Shown: one piece after another, positions 25,709-34,063 of the stretch
Position numbering within the stretch: the first letter of the stretch is position 1
Layout: each line of letters begins with the position of its first letter
NCBI GenBank assembly: GCA_023386795.1
Contig: JAEWJB010000105.1
Location: forward strand, 1-53,712
Direction of reading: 5' to 3'
Length of the DNA: 53,712 nucleotides
Source of the DNA: Pseudomonadota bacterium
GTDB lineage: Bacteria > Pseudomonadota > Gammaproteobacteria > Xanthomonadales > Xanthomonadaceae
The notes under the pieces: generated by a model
The model's database searches: none
The model's input: only the letters and a program-made list of their open reading frames with translations
Told to the model about the DNA's origin: nothing
Translations under genes and position numbers: made by a program

Positions 25709-26299
25709 ATGATCGGTTCACCCCCCTCCATTGCCACTTCGCGTGTCGGTACCCTGCGCCGGCTGACGCGCGATACGCACGAGCGGCTGGACCAAACGGT
25801 CATGGCGCAGGGCATCTTTCAGGACCGCGCGCGCTTTGCCCGCTTCTTGCGCATGCAGTACCGCTTTCACGCGGATATCGCGCCGCTTTATGCGCGTGCC
25901 GACTTGTTGGCCCACTTCCCGGACCTTGCGGCACGCGAGCGCCTGCATCGCATCGCCGCGGACTTGCGCGCGGTCGGCGCCGCGCCGCCCTTACCCATCC
26001 CCGACTCGCAGGTGGCGATGCTTCCGCTTCCCGCCGCGCTGGGGTGGCTTTATGTCGCCGAGGGTTCGAACCTCGGCGCTGCCGTGATCCTCAAGCTGGT
26101 GAGCTCGTTGGGATTGGACGCGCATTTCGGGGCCTCGCACCTGGCCCCTGCCAAGGAGGGCGTGGCCTCGCACTGGCGTCGCTTCACCACAGCGCTCGAT
26201 GCGATCGACCTGCATCCCCATGCGGAAGCCGAGGTCACAGCCGGCGCGCGCGCCGCCTTCACACGCGTTCACATGCACCTGCGCGAAGCGTTTGCCTGA
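25709..26299 (+). CDS. bphO: Biliverdin-producing heme oxygenase
   Basis: Opens heme to biliverdin IXa, the chromophore of the phytochrome encoded next. The 196-residue protein has the family pattern: LRRLTRDTHERLDQ with the probable proximal ligand H24, and the distal-helix motif LGWLYVAEGSNLGAAVI. It precedes bphP by 170 bases, which is the standard bphO-bphP order. The ATG at 25709 has only a short purine stretch (CAGGG) immediately before it, so translation may be weak or the start imprecise. Confidence 0.93.
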   Translation: MIGSPPSIATSRVGTLRRLTRDTHERLDQTVMAQGIFQDRARFARFLRMQYRFHADIAPLYARADLLAHFPDLAARERLHRIAADLRAVGAAPPLPIPDSQVAMLPLPAALGWLYVAEGSNLGAAVILKLVSSLGLDAHFGASHLAPAKEGVASHWRRFTTALDAIDLHPHAEAEVTAGARAAFTRVHMHLREAFA

Positions 26300-26469
26300 C
26301 CTTCACACGCCTTCTGGCGTCTTCGCATCCGGGTGGGAATAATCGATTGATTCCGGCAAGATGCGAAGCCGCCGGAATGCGCGACATTGCGGCGCATGTT
26401 CCCACTTTGCCGAACGTGGCGCGGACGCCTCACGCGCATGGAGGGCGCGATCCGCAACAGGAGCCCCGA

Positions 26470-28707
26470 ATGCCCTCAGACATGCTGCAGGAACCGACGC
26501 TGGACCTTTCCGCCTGCGCACGCGAGCCCATCCACACGCCCGGTGCGATCCAGCCATACGGCTTGCTGCTGGTCGTCGATCCGGTGCACTGGGTGGTGAT
26601 TGAACGCGCGGTGGCCGACCCCGCGCTGATCGATGCCTACGGCGACCCGCTGGGGCAGCCGCTCGATGCCGTCCTCGACGGAGCGCTCGCCCATGTGCAA
26701 CCCACGCTGGCCACGCTGGCGCCGGAAGCCTCCGCCTTCCTCGGCGCGCTGAAGCTCGGCGATGCCGGCCCGCATCACACGTTGGCGCACCGCTCGGCCA
26801 CCCACCTGCTGGTGGAAATGGAATCGCCCATCGCCGGTGAGCCCGGCTCGCTGGAAGACCTGTACCCGGTGATCCGCCAGTTCATGGCCGAGATCGAGAA
26901 GGCTGGCAGCGTGGCCGAGCAGTGCGCCATTGCCAGCGAGCACGTGCGGGCGCTGGCCCAGTTCGACCGCACCCTGGTCTACCAGTTCGACCGGGAATGG
27001 AACGGGGTGGTGGTCGCCGAGGATCGCAACGAAATCCTGCCCTCTTACATGGACCTGCGCTTCCCGGAGTCTGACATCCCCGCGCAGGCCCGCGCGCTGT
27101 ACCAGCGCAACCATGTCCGCCTGATCGCCGACTGCGATTACACGCCGGTGCCGCTGCTGCGCGACGGTGCGCGCGCCGACGAGCCGGCCACCGATCTCAG
27201 CGCCTCGGTGCTGCGCAGCGTCTCGCCGGTGCACCTGCAGTACATGCGCAACATGGGTACAGGGGCCTCGATGTCGGTATCGCTGATCCGCGAAGGCCAG
27301 CTGTGGGGGCTGATTTCCTGCCACAACCGCGCACCGCGTCGCGTGCCCTACCACGTGCGCACCGCCTGCGAGTTCATCGGCCAGATCCTTTCGCTGCAGA
27401 TCGCCCTCAAGCAGCGCGCATTGGCCGTGGAGGAACGCATTACCCGGCGTGCCATCCAGGTACGCCTGCTGGCCCGCATGGCCGGCGATGAGGATTTCAT
27501 GGCAGCCTTGGGGCGTGACCCCGACAGTCTGCTCGCCCTCACCGGGGCCGGTGGTGCAGCCATCGTCCATCGCGGTGCCTGCGTATTGATCGGCGATTGC
27601 CCCAGCCAGCCGCAGATCCTCGACCTGGTGCACTGGCTCACGCTTCACCACGGCGAGCAGGATGTCTTCTGCACCGAACACCTGGCTTCGGTGTGGCCCG
27701 GGGCCGAGGCCTTCTGCGGACCGGCCAGCGGCGTGCTGGCCATCTCCATCTCGCAGCTGCACGACAGCTTCGTGCTGTGGTTCCGCCCGGAGGTGGTCCG
27801 TACCGTGCGCTGGGGCGGCGATCCCCGCCACAAGGCACAGGCGCAGGCGCTGACCCCGCGCATGTCCTTCGAGGCGTGGAAGCAGACCGTGCGCCAGCAA
27901 TCGTTGCCATGGCAGGAAGTGGACCGCGACGCTGCGCTGGAACTGCGCACCGCCATCGTGGACATCGTGCTGCGCAAGGCCGAGGAAATGGCCGAACTCA
28001 ACGAGCAGCTCCTGCGCAGCAACAAGGAACTGGAGGCGTTCTCCTACTCGGTCAGCCATGACCTTCGCGCACCGTTCCGCCACATCGTCGGCTATTCGGA
28101 ACTGCTCGGGGCCTCGGCCGGCGAGCGCCTGGACGATACCGAGCGCCGCTTCCTGGCCACCATCGTCGAGTCGGCCAAATCCGCCGGCACGCTGGTCGAC
28201 GACCTGCTGAGCTTTTCGCAGATGGGGCGTTCCACCCTGGGGCTGGCATCGGTGGACATGGGCGTGCTCGCCGAGGACGTGCGCAGCAAGCTCGACATGG
28301 AATACGCGGGACGTTCGATCCAATGGCGAATGGCACCGCTGCCGCGTGTCGAGGTGGACCCGGCAATGTTGCGGCTGGTCTGGCAGAACCTGCTCTCCAA
28401 CGCCATCAAGTTCACCCGGCATACGCCCGAGCCGGTGATCGAGATCGGCCACACCCGGAACGATCACGAGGACATCTTCCACGTGAAGGACAATGGCTGC
28501 GGGTTCGACCCGCGCTATGTCGACAAGCTGTTCGGCGTTTTCCAGCGCCTGCATCACGCCGACGAGTACGAAGGCACCGGCATCGGCCTGGCCAACGTGC
28601 GCCGCATCATCGACCGCCACGGCGGCCGCACCTGGGCCGAGGGTGAACTCGGCAAGGGCGCCACCTTTTATTTCACCGTTCCCTTCTTTTCCGGAGCCGA
28701 TACATGA
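26470..28707 (+). CDS. bphP: Bacteriophytochrome histidine kinase
   Basis: A red/far-red light sensor of 745 residues. PAS-GAF-PHY photosensory core: the biliverdin-attaching Cys16 in SACAREPIHTPGAIQPYG, the GAF motif PESDIP with D202, and the PHY tongue motif PRMSF (463-467). The kinase half follows with H530 in FSYSVSHDLRAPFRH, the N box NLLSNAIKFT and the G box YEGTGIGLANVRRI. The start follows AGGAG and places Cys16 at the usual distance from the N terminus. Its last 4 bases (ATGA) overlap the response regulator gene, so light input and receiver are translated together. All known key residues that I checked are present. Confidence 0.97.
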   Translation: MPSDMLQEPTLDLSACAREPIHTPGAIQPYGLLLVVDPVHWVVIERAVADPALIDAYGDPLGQPLDAVLDGALAHVQPTLATLAPEASAFLGALKLGDAGPHHTLAHRSATHLLVEMESPIAGEPGSLEDLYPVIRQFMAEIEKAGSVAEQCAIASEHVRALAQFDRTLVYQFDREWNGVVVAEDRNEILPSYMDLRFPESDIPAQARALYQRNHVRLIADCDYTPVPLLRDGARADEPATDLSASVLRSVSPVHLQYMRNMGTGASMSVSLIREGQLWGLISCHNRAPRRVPYHVRTACEFIGQILSLQIALKQRALAVEERITRRAIQVRLLARMAGDEDFMAALGRDPDSLLALTGAGGAAIVHRGACVLIGDCPSQPQILDLVHWLTLHHGEQDVFCTEHLASVWPGAEAFCGPASGVLAISISQLHDSFVLWFRPEVVRTVRWGGDPRHKAQAQALTPRMSFEAWKQTVRQQSLPWQEVDRDAALELRTAIVDIVLRKAEEMAELNEQLLRSNKELEAFSYSVSHDLRAPFRHIVGYSELLGASAGERLDDTERRFLATIVESAKSAGTLVDDLLSFSQMGRSTLGLASVDMGVLAEDVRSKLDMEYAGRSIQWRMAPLPRVEVDPAMLRLVWQNLLSNAIKFTRHTPEPVIEIGHTRNDHEDIFHVKDNGCGFDPRYVDKLFGVFQRLHHADEYEGTGIGLANVRRIIDRHGGRTWAEGELGKGATFYFTVPFFSGADT

Positions 28708-29177
28708 GGGACCTGCGCCCGATCCTGCTGGTGGAAGACAACCCGAAGGACGCCGAGCTGACGCTGGCGGCCCTCGCCCGCTGTCAGCTGCTCAACGAGG
28801 TCACCCATGTCCGCGACGGCGCCGAAGCCCTGGACTACCTGCGGTCCGAGGGCGCCTTTGCGGGGATCCACCATGGCGGCCCGGTAGTCGTGCTGCTGGA
28901 CCTCAAGCTGCCAAAACTGAACGGTTTAGAAGTTCTCGCCGAAGTCCGCAAAGACCCCGCCCTGAGCAGCACCCCCATCGTTATGCTCACGTCCTCGAGA
29001 GAAGAACGTGACCTGGTGAGGAGCTACGAATTGGGCGTGAATGCCTTTGTCGTCAAACCCGTGGACTTCAAGGAATTCTTCGAGGCCATCCAGGGGCTGG
29101 GCATGTTCTGGGGCATCACCAACCAGCCACCGCCGCACCGCGCCCCACCTTTCGGAACCCTCCGCGGCAATGGTTGA
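28704..29177 (+). CDS. Single-domain response regulator (Rcp1-like)
   Basis: 157 residues, only a receiver domain with a short tail. The acidic pocket is E11/D12 (LLVEDNPKD), the phosphoacceptor D66 (VVLLDLKLPKLNG) and the conserved Lys in FVVKPVDF. The pattern LDLKLPK and the position directly behind a phytochrome kinase match cyanobacterial Rcp1-type partners. Overlaps of 4 bases with bphP and 8 bases with the next kinase show that the three are one translational unit. With no output domain, it must pass the signal by phosphotransfer or protein contact. Confidence 0.93.
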   Translation: MRDLRPILLVEDNPKDAELTLAALARCQLLNEVTHVRDGAEALDYLRSEGAFAGIHHGGPVVVLLDLKLPKLNGLEVLAEVRKDPALSSTPIVMLTSSREERDLVRSYELGVNAFVVKPVDFKEFFEAIQGLGMFWGITNQPPPHRAPPFGTLRGNG

Positions 29178-31593
29178 AGCGCCACGCAACACGGCGATCC
29201 GCATCCTCATGCTGGAGGACAGCGCGCTCGACGCCGAACTGATCGTCGCCCAGCTCAAGCGCGCGCACCTGGCGTTCTCGACCGACCGCGTGTGGACGCG
29301 CGAGGATTTCCTGCGCGCCATCGAAAGTGGCGGCTACGACGTGATCCTCGCCGACCACGTGCTGCCCGGCTTCGATGGCGATACCGCGCTCACCCTCGCC
29401 CGCGAACACGCACCGGAAATCCCCTTCATCTTCGTTTCCGGCACGCTCACCGAAGAACTCGCGGTGCAGGCGTTGACCCGTGGCGCGCGCGACTATGTCG
29501 TCAAGCAGCGCCTGCAACGCCTGCCCGAGGCCGTGTTGCGCGCACTGTCCGAACGCGAGGAACGCGCGCGGCTGGCGCGCGCCGAGGCAGAACTGCAGCA
29601 GAGCCGCGACCGCCTGCAGCTCATCACCGACTCGCTGCCTGCGTTGATCACCCACCTGGGTACGGATCATCACTTCCGCTTCGTCAACCATGCGAGCCTG
29701 GACTGGTATGGCATGCCTCCCGAGGCACTGGTCGGCCAGTCGCTTCCCGAAACGATCGGGCAGGACGCGTTCGAGCGCGCCCGTCCGCACCTGGAGCGCG
29801 TGTTGCGTGGCGAGCGGGTCAACTTCGAGACCTACCTCGCGCGCGCGGACGGTACCGTGCGCTACGCGCAGGTTGACGGCGTGCCGGAGCGCGACGCGCA
29901 CGGCGCCATCACCGGCTATTACACGCTGGCCCGCGACATCAGCGACCTCAAGCGTGCAGAGCTGTCGTTGCGGCAGATCAACGAATCGCTCGAACACCAG
30001 GTGCTGGCCCGCACCGCTGACCTGCGCCGCAGCGAGAGCCGCTTGCAGGCGGTGTTCCAATCCAGCTTCCAGCACCAGAACCTGCTGACGATCCACGGCG
30101 ACATCGTGCAGGCCAACGTGGCTTCGCTGGCAGCCATCCTGTCCACGCTGCCGGAGGTCGCCGGGCAGGCGTTCGCCGACTCGGCCTGGTTTGCGGCCAC
30201 GCCCGGCGCATCGGACCTCGTCCGCGACGCAGTGGCGGCGGCAGCGGCCGGCCGTGAATCGCGCCACGAACTGGAATTGCAGCTGCCGACCGGTACGCGC
30301 AGCTTCGACTTCTCGTTCCGGCCGCTGCAGGACCCGGACGGACAGGTGTCGGCGGTCGTGTCCGAGGCAGTGGAAACGACGGCGCGGCGGCAGGCCGAAG
30401 CCGCGCTGCGGCAGAGCCAGAAGATCGAGGCGGTCGGCCAGCTGACCGGTGGCATTGCCCACGACTTCAACAACATCCTGACCATCATCGCCGGCAACAT
30501 CGAACACGCACGCCTGCTGATCGACCACCTCGGCGAGACCGCGGCGCGGCCGGCACGCGCGCTGGACAACGCCATGCGGGGCGTATCGCGCGCCGCCTCG
30601 CTCACCCAGCGGTTGCTCGCCTTCGCGCGCCAGCAGCCCCTGCAGAGCCAAGCGGTGGATATCGGCGCGCACATGCATGGCATGCAGGACATGCTACAGC
30701 GCGCCCTGGGTGAACTGGTGCGGCTGGAAGTCGATGTCCCCACCGATGCCTGGTGCGTGGAACTGGACCCGGCCCAACTGGAGAGCGCCATCCTCAACCT
30801 GGCGGTGAACGCGCGCGATGCCATGCCCGAAGGCGGCGTGCTGTCCATCGAAGCGGGAAACGTGCACCTGGACGAGGATTACGCCGCCCACCACCCGGAC
30901 ATCGCCGAGGGCGACTATGTCCGCCTGCGGATCCGCGACACGGGCCATGGCATGTCGCACGAAACCATGACGCGCGTCTTCGAGCCCTTCTTCACCACCA
31001 AGGAGGTCGGGCGCGGCACCGGGCTGGGACTGCCGATGGTCTATGGCTTCGTCAAGCAGTCTGGCGGGCACGTGCTGCTGGAATCCACGCCGGGCGTCGG
31101 GACGATCGTCACCCTGCTGTTTCCGCGCTCGGCGCTGCCGCTTCCGCTTTCGCACGAGGCCGATGCACCGCTGATGGCCGGCGTGGATGCGCCGGAGGAG
31201 ACCCTGCTGGTCGCCGAGGACAACGACGACGTGCGTGCGTATACGGTGGAGGCATTGCGCCACCTCGGCTATCGGGTGCTGGAGGCACATGACGGCGCCT
31301 CCGCGCTGCGCCTGCTGGAACGGCCGGACGTGCGCGTGGACCTGCTGCTTTCGGACATCGTCATGCCTGGCATGAGCGGCTGGGAACTGACCCAGCAGGC
31401 CAAACTGCGCAAACCGGATTTGCGCGTGCTGCTTACGTCCGGGTATCCGCGTGACATGGCTGCGCAAGGTAGCGTCGCGCGCGGCATGAGCATCCTCGCC
31501 AAGCCGTTTACGCGGGCGGACCTGGCGATCGCCGTGCGCAGGGCATTGGAAATGCCGCTGGGCGAGACGCACGTGGTGGGCGCGGCGTCGTAG
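29170..31593 (+). CDS. Hybrid sensor kinase REC-PAS-PAS-HisKA-HATPase-REC
   Basis: 807 residues. An N-terminal receiver (LMLEDSALDAE, phosphoacceptor D62 in ILADHVLPGFDG) is followed by two PAS-like domains (about 155-275 and 300-400) and the kinase core GGIAHDFNNIL with H431. The ATP-binding part has NLAVNARDAMPEGG and GRGTGLGLPMVYGFVKQSGG, and a C-terminal receiver has D729 in LLLSDIVMPGMSG. The ATG at 29170 overlaps the previous gene by 8 bases. The start of the N-terminal receiver fits this ATG exactly. No transmembrane segment is present, so the protein is cytosolic. A phosphorelay from the phytochrome through the small regulator to this kinase is plausible but inferred. Confidence 0.92.
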   Translation: MVEAPRNTAIRILMLEDSALDAELIVAQLKRAHLAFSTDRVWTREDFLRAIESGGYDVILADHVLPGFDGDTALTLAREHAPEIPFIFVSGTLTEELAVQALTRGARDYVVKQRLQRLPEAVLRALSEREERARLARAEAELQQSRDRLQLITDSLPALITHLGTDHHFRFVNHASLDWYGMPPEALVGQSLPETIGQDAFERARPHLERVLRGERVNFETYLARADGTVRYAQVDGVPERDAHGAITGYYTLARDISDLKRAELSLRQINESLEHQVLARTADLRRSESRLQAVFQSSFQHQNLLTIHGDIVQANVASLAAILSTLPEVAGQAFADSAWFAATPGASDLVRDAVAAAAAGRESRHELELQLPTGTRSFDFSFRPLQDPDGQVSAVVSEAVETTARRQAEAALRQSQKIEAVGQLTGGIAHDFNNILTIIAGNIEHARLLIDHLGETAARPARALDNAMRGVSRAASLTQRLLAFARQQPLQSQAVDIGAHMHGMQDMLQRALGELVRLEVDVPTDAWCVELDPAQLESAILNLAVNARDAMPEGGVLSIEAGNVHLDEDYAAHHPDIAEGDYVRLRIRDTGHGMSHETMTRVFEPFFTTKEVGRGTGLGLPMVYGFVKQSGGHVLLESTPGVGTIVTLLFPRSALPLPLSHEADAPLMAGVDAPEETLLVAEDNDDVRAYTVEALRHLGYRVLEAHDGASALRLLERPDVRVDLLLSDIVMPGMSGWELTQQAKLRKPDLRVLLTSGYPRDMAAQGSVARGMSILAKPFTRADLAIAVRRALEMPLGETHVVGAAS

Positions 31594-31650
31594 GGAGGTG
31601 CCCTACGGCCTCGGGCATTGACCACGGCCTCTGCCGGGACGCGCTGATCC

Positions 31651-33162
31651 TCAACTCTTCGGGGCCATGGCTTCCATCACCTTGTCGATGCTGAAGCTCG
31701 CCGCGTGCGCTCGGGGTGGAAAATCCTTGAAGCTGCTCAACCATTCCGCCAACATCGGGGGCGCTGCGTAGAGCAGGAAATTCTGCTCCAGGAACCAGTC
31801 GTTGTACTTGAAGCTCTCCTCGCCGCGCTCGAATGGATCGGCGCGCAGATCGAAGAACTTCGGGATTCGCATCTGCGAGAAAGGCTCGCGCCAACTCTCC
31901 AGGCCCTTGGCGCGTTGCTCGGCGAACACCACCTTCCAGCGATCAACCCGCACGGCAAGACAGTCGCCATCGTCGCTCCAGTAGATGAAGCCCTGGCGAG
32001 GCGACTTGTCCTGCTTGCCGCTCAAGAATGGCAGCAGGTTGTAGCCGTCCAGGTGAACCTTGTACGTCTTGCCGGACATCTCGTAGCCTTGCCGAACCTT
32101 GTCCACCAGTTCGGGCTCACCATTTGCGGCGGCGAAGGTGGGGATGAAGTCCTGCAACGAGGCTATCTCGTTGAACACCTGCCCCGGCGCAATAACACCC
32201 GGCCAACGCATGACACACGGGATTCGCCAACCGCCTTCCCAGTTGGTGTCCTTCTCGCCACGGAAGGGCGTGGCGCCGCCGTCAGGCCAAGTGCAGACCT
32301 CAGCACCGTTATCGGTGGTGAACACGACGATGGTGTTCTCGGCCACCCCCAGCTCGTCGAGTTTGTCGAGCAGCTGCCCGACGTAGCCATCCAGTTCCAC
32401 CATGCCGTCGGGGTATACACCCAACCCTGTCTTTCCTTCCGAGGCTGGCTTGAGGTGAGTGAAGATATGCATGCGCGTGGGGTTGAAGTAGCAGAACCAC
32501 GGCTCCTGCGACTTGCTCTTTCGTTCGATGAAATCCAGAGCGGAGCCGAGAAACTCCTCGTCGACTGTTTCCATGCGCTTGCGGGTCAGCGCGCCGGTGT
32601 TCTCGATCACCTGCTTGCCGACCTTTCCGAACTGCTCGTCCACCGTGGTGTCGTCCTTGTCGGTGGCCTTGCATTTGAGAACGCCGCGAGGCCCGTACTT
32701 CTTCCGGAACGCGGGATCCTTCGGATAATTCGGGTATTCGGGCTCCTCCTCCGCATTGAGGTGATAGAGGTTGCCGAAGAACTCGTCGAAACCATGCACC
32801 GTGGGCAGATGCTCGTTGCGGTCGCCCAAGTGGTTCTTGCCAAACTGCCCCGTGGCATAGCCGAAGTGCTTGAGAAACTGGCCGATGCTGGGGTCTTCGA
32901 AGCTCAGACCCAGCGTTGCGCCGGGCATGCCGACCTTGGTCAAGCCGGTGCGGATCGGCGATTGCCCGGTGATGAAGGCGGCGCGGCCTGCGGTGCAGCT
33001 CTGCTGGCCATAGAAGTCCGTAAAATTCGCTCCCTCGCGGGCGATCCGGTCGATGTTGGGCGTGCGGTAGCCCATGATGCCGTGGTTATTGCAGCTGATA
33101 TTGAACCAACCGATGTCATCGGCCATGACAAACAGAATATTCGGCTTTTTCGGCGTATTCAT
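31651..33162 (-). CDS. Arylsulfatase (type I sulfatase), no visible signal peptide
   Basis: 503 residues beginning MNTPKKPNILFVMADDIGWF. Sulfatase signature: metal-binding D15/D16 in the ADD motif, the formylglycine site C56 in SCTAGR (CxAxR), the GKNHLGD motif, and VVFTTDNGAEV. It hydrolyses sulfate esters. Only a few residues precede the catalytic core, so the protein appears cytoplasmic, unlike many exported sulfatases. Cys in the active site requires a formylglycine-generating or radical-SAM maturase, and none is encoded in this window. Base composition is below that of neighbouring genes and it lies beside tRNA-Asn, which suggests acquisition. It converges with the hybrid kinase gene. 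Confidence 0.93.
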   Translation of the reverse strand: MNTPKKPNILFVMADDIGWFNISCNNHGIMGYRTPNIDRIAREGANFTDFYGQQSCTAGRAAFITGQSPIRTGLTKVGMPGATLGLSFEDPSIGQFLKHFGYATGQFGKNHLGDRNEHLPTVHGFDEFFGNLYHLNAEEEPEYPNYPKDPAFRKKYGPRGVLKCKATDKDDTTVDEQFGKVGKQVIENTGALTRKRMETVDEEFLGSALDFIERKSKSQEPWFCYFNPTRMHIFTHLKPASEGKTGLGVYPDGMVELDGYVGQLLDKLDELGVAENTIVVFTTDNGAEVCTWPDGGATPFRGEKDTNWEGGWRIPCVMRWPGVIAPGQVFNEIASLQDFIPTFAAANGEPELVDKVRQGYEMSGKTYKVHLDGYNLLPFLSGKQDKSPRQGFIYWSDDGDCLAVRVDRWKVVFAEQRAKGLESWREPFSQMRIPKFFDLRADPFERGEESFKYNDWFLEQNFLLYAAPPMLAEWLSSFKDFPPRAHAASFSIDKVMEAMAPKS

Positions 33163-33431
33163 GGGCGGTCAGCTCCTGGCTGCGGGATGCAGGAAGTTTC
33201 GCCCGAGCGCGAGTCGGCCGCTTCGGTAGTTTTTCTTTTTCCGACTCGGTAGTTCTACGGAACCCGCCGGGTCGGCCAGGGACACCGGAGGCGATCCGCT
33301 ACCACGCGGATACCCGCTACGAGGGGACGTGGGGGACACGTGCGCCGCATGGCGGGTGTCATTGCCGCTCCCGGCCGGGAAGCGGCTCGACAGGGTTGAT
33401 TAGCTTCCTGAACTTCCAAGCCTGAGCCAAC
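33163..33431. other. Intergenic stretch upstream of the sulfatase
   Basis: About 270 bases without a supported gene. An inverted pair GAGTCGG (33211-33217) / CCGACTC (33241-33247) encloses a T-rich run, and TCGGTAGTT is directly repeated at 33223 and 33246. These may be a control site or terminator remnant; I cannot tell which. Confidence 0.4.
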
Positions 33432-33462
33432 AAAAAAGGCTTGCAGTTGCCTGCAAGCCTTT
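33432..33462 (-). terminator. Intrinsic terminator of tRNA-Asn
   Basis: A perfect 9-bp stem GGCTTGCAG / CTGCAAGCC with a 4-base loop. On the minus strand it is followed by six T residues, 9 bases after the tRNA 3' end. Confidence 0.88.
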
Positions 33463-33470
33463 CATGTATT

Positions 33471-33547
33471 TGGCGCCCGAAGTTGGACTCGAACCAACGA
33501 CCCCCTGATTAACAGTCAAGTGCTCTAACCGGCTGAGCTATTCGGGC
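33471..33547 (-). tRNA. tRNA-Asn (anticodon GTT)
   Basis: A 77-nt cloverleaf with an encoded CCA end. The acceptor stem is GCCCGAA / TTCGGGC, the D arm GCTCAGCCGGTTAGAGC, the anticodon loop CTGTTAA and the T arm GGTTCGAGTCC. Its 3' end points at the lower-GC sulfatase gene. No duplicated 3' end was found in the window. Confidence 0.96.
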
Positions 33548-33622
33548 GGGGGCGCGCATTGTAACGAGATTTCCAGCGAGCGTGCAAGCACCCGGGTACG
33601 CTTATTTTTCGGGGCGGCGGGG

Positions 33623-34063
33623 TTACCAGCAGGAGGGTGCGTCGTCACCCGGCGCCGGTGTCTTCTGGTTCGCCTGGTTGATGCTCATCGTGCCGCATGG
33701 GTCCTGCGCCTGGCTGCCTTGGGGAACCGCCTCCAACTCGAACGTGCTGGCGTCCGGGTCGCCCACCCACTGGATCAGGTAGCGCGCAGTGCCCTCGCGC
33801 GGCGACTGCTCGAACGGCAGATCGAACTCCGCGTATGTATTGCGAACGGTACGCGAGCGCTCGGCCAACTGCGCCAGTTCGAGCAGGTCCGCCTTGGCCT
33901 GGGCCCGACGCGACTTGCGCACCTGGTCGGCGAACGAGGGATATGCGATCGCCGCGATGATCGCGACGATCGCCACCACGATCATCAGTTCGATCAGGGT
34001 GAAGCCGGCGGCACGGCGGTGGCGGTTACGGCCCAGGTCCATCTTCAAAGTCCTCGTAGTCAT
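33623..34063 (-). CDS. pilE: Type IV pilin-like protein PilE
   Basis: 146 residues with a class III prepilin leader: basic N terminus, cleavage at AAG before FTLIELMIVVAIVAIIAAIA, and the Glu5 of the mature helix. A short C-terminal domain carries two cysteines (DPCGTM and SCW). The start at 34063 overlaps the pilY1 stop as ATGA; Met at 34042 is the alternative and gives a shorter leader. It is the last gene of the fimT-pilV-pilW-pilX-pilY1-pilE operon and would be assembled as a minor pilin at the pilus tip. Confidence 0.9.
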   Translation of the reverse strand: MTTRTLKMDLGRNRHRRAAGFTLIELMIVVAIVAIIAAIAYPSFADQVRKSRRAQAKADLLELAQLAERSRTVRNTYAEFDLPFEQSPREGTARYLIQWVGDPDASTFELEAVPQGSQAQDPCGTMSINQANQKTPAPGDDAPSCW

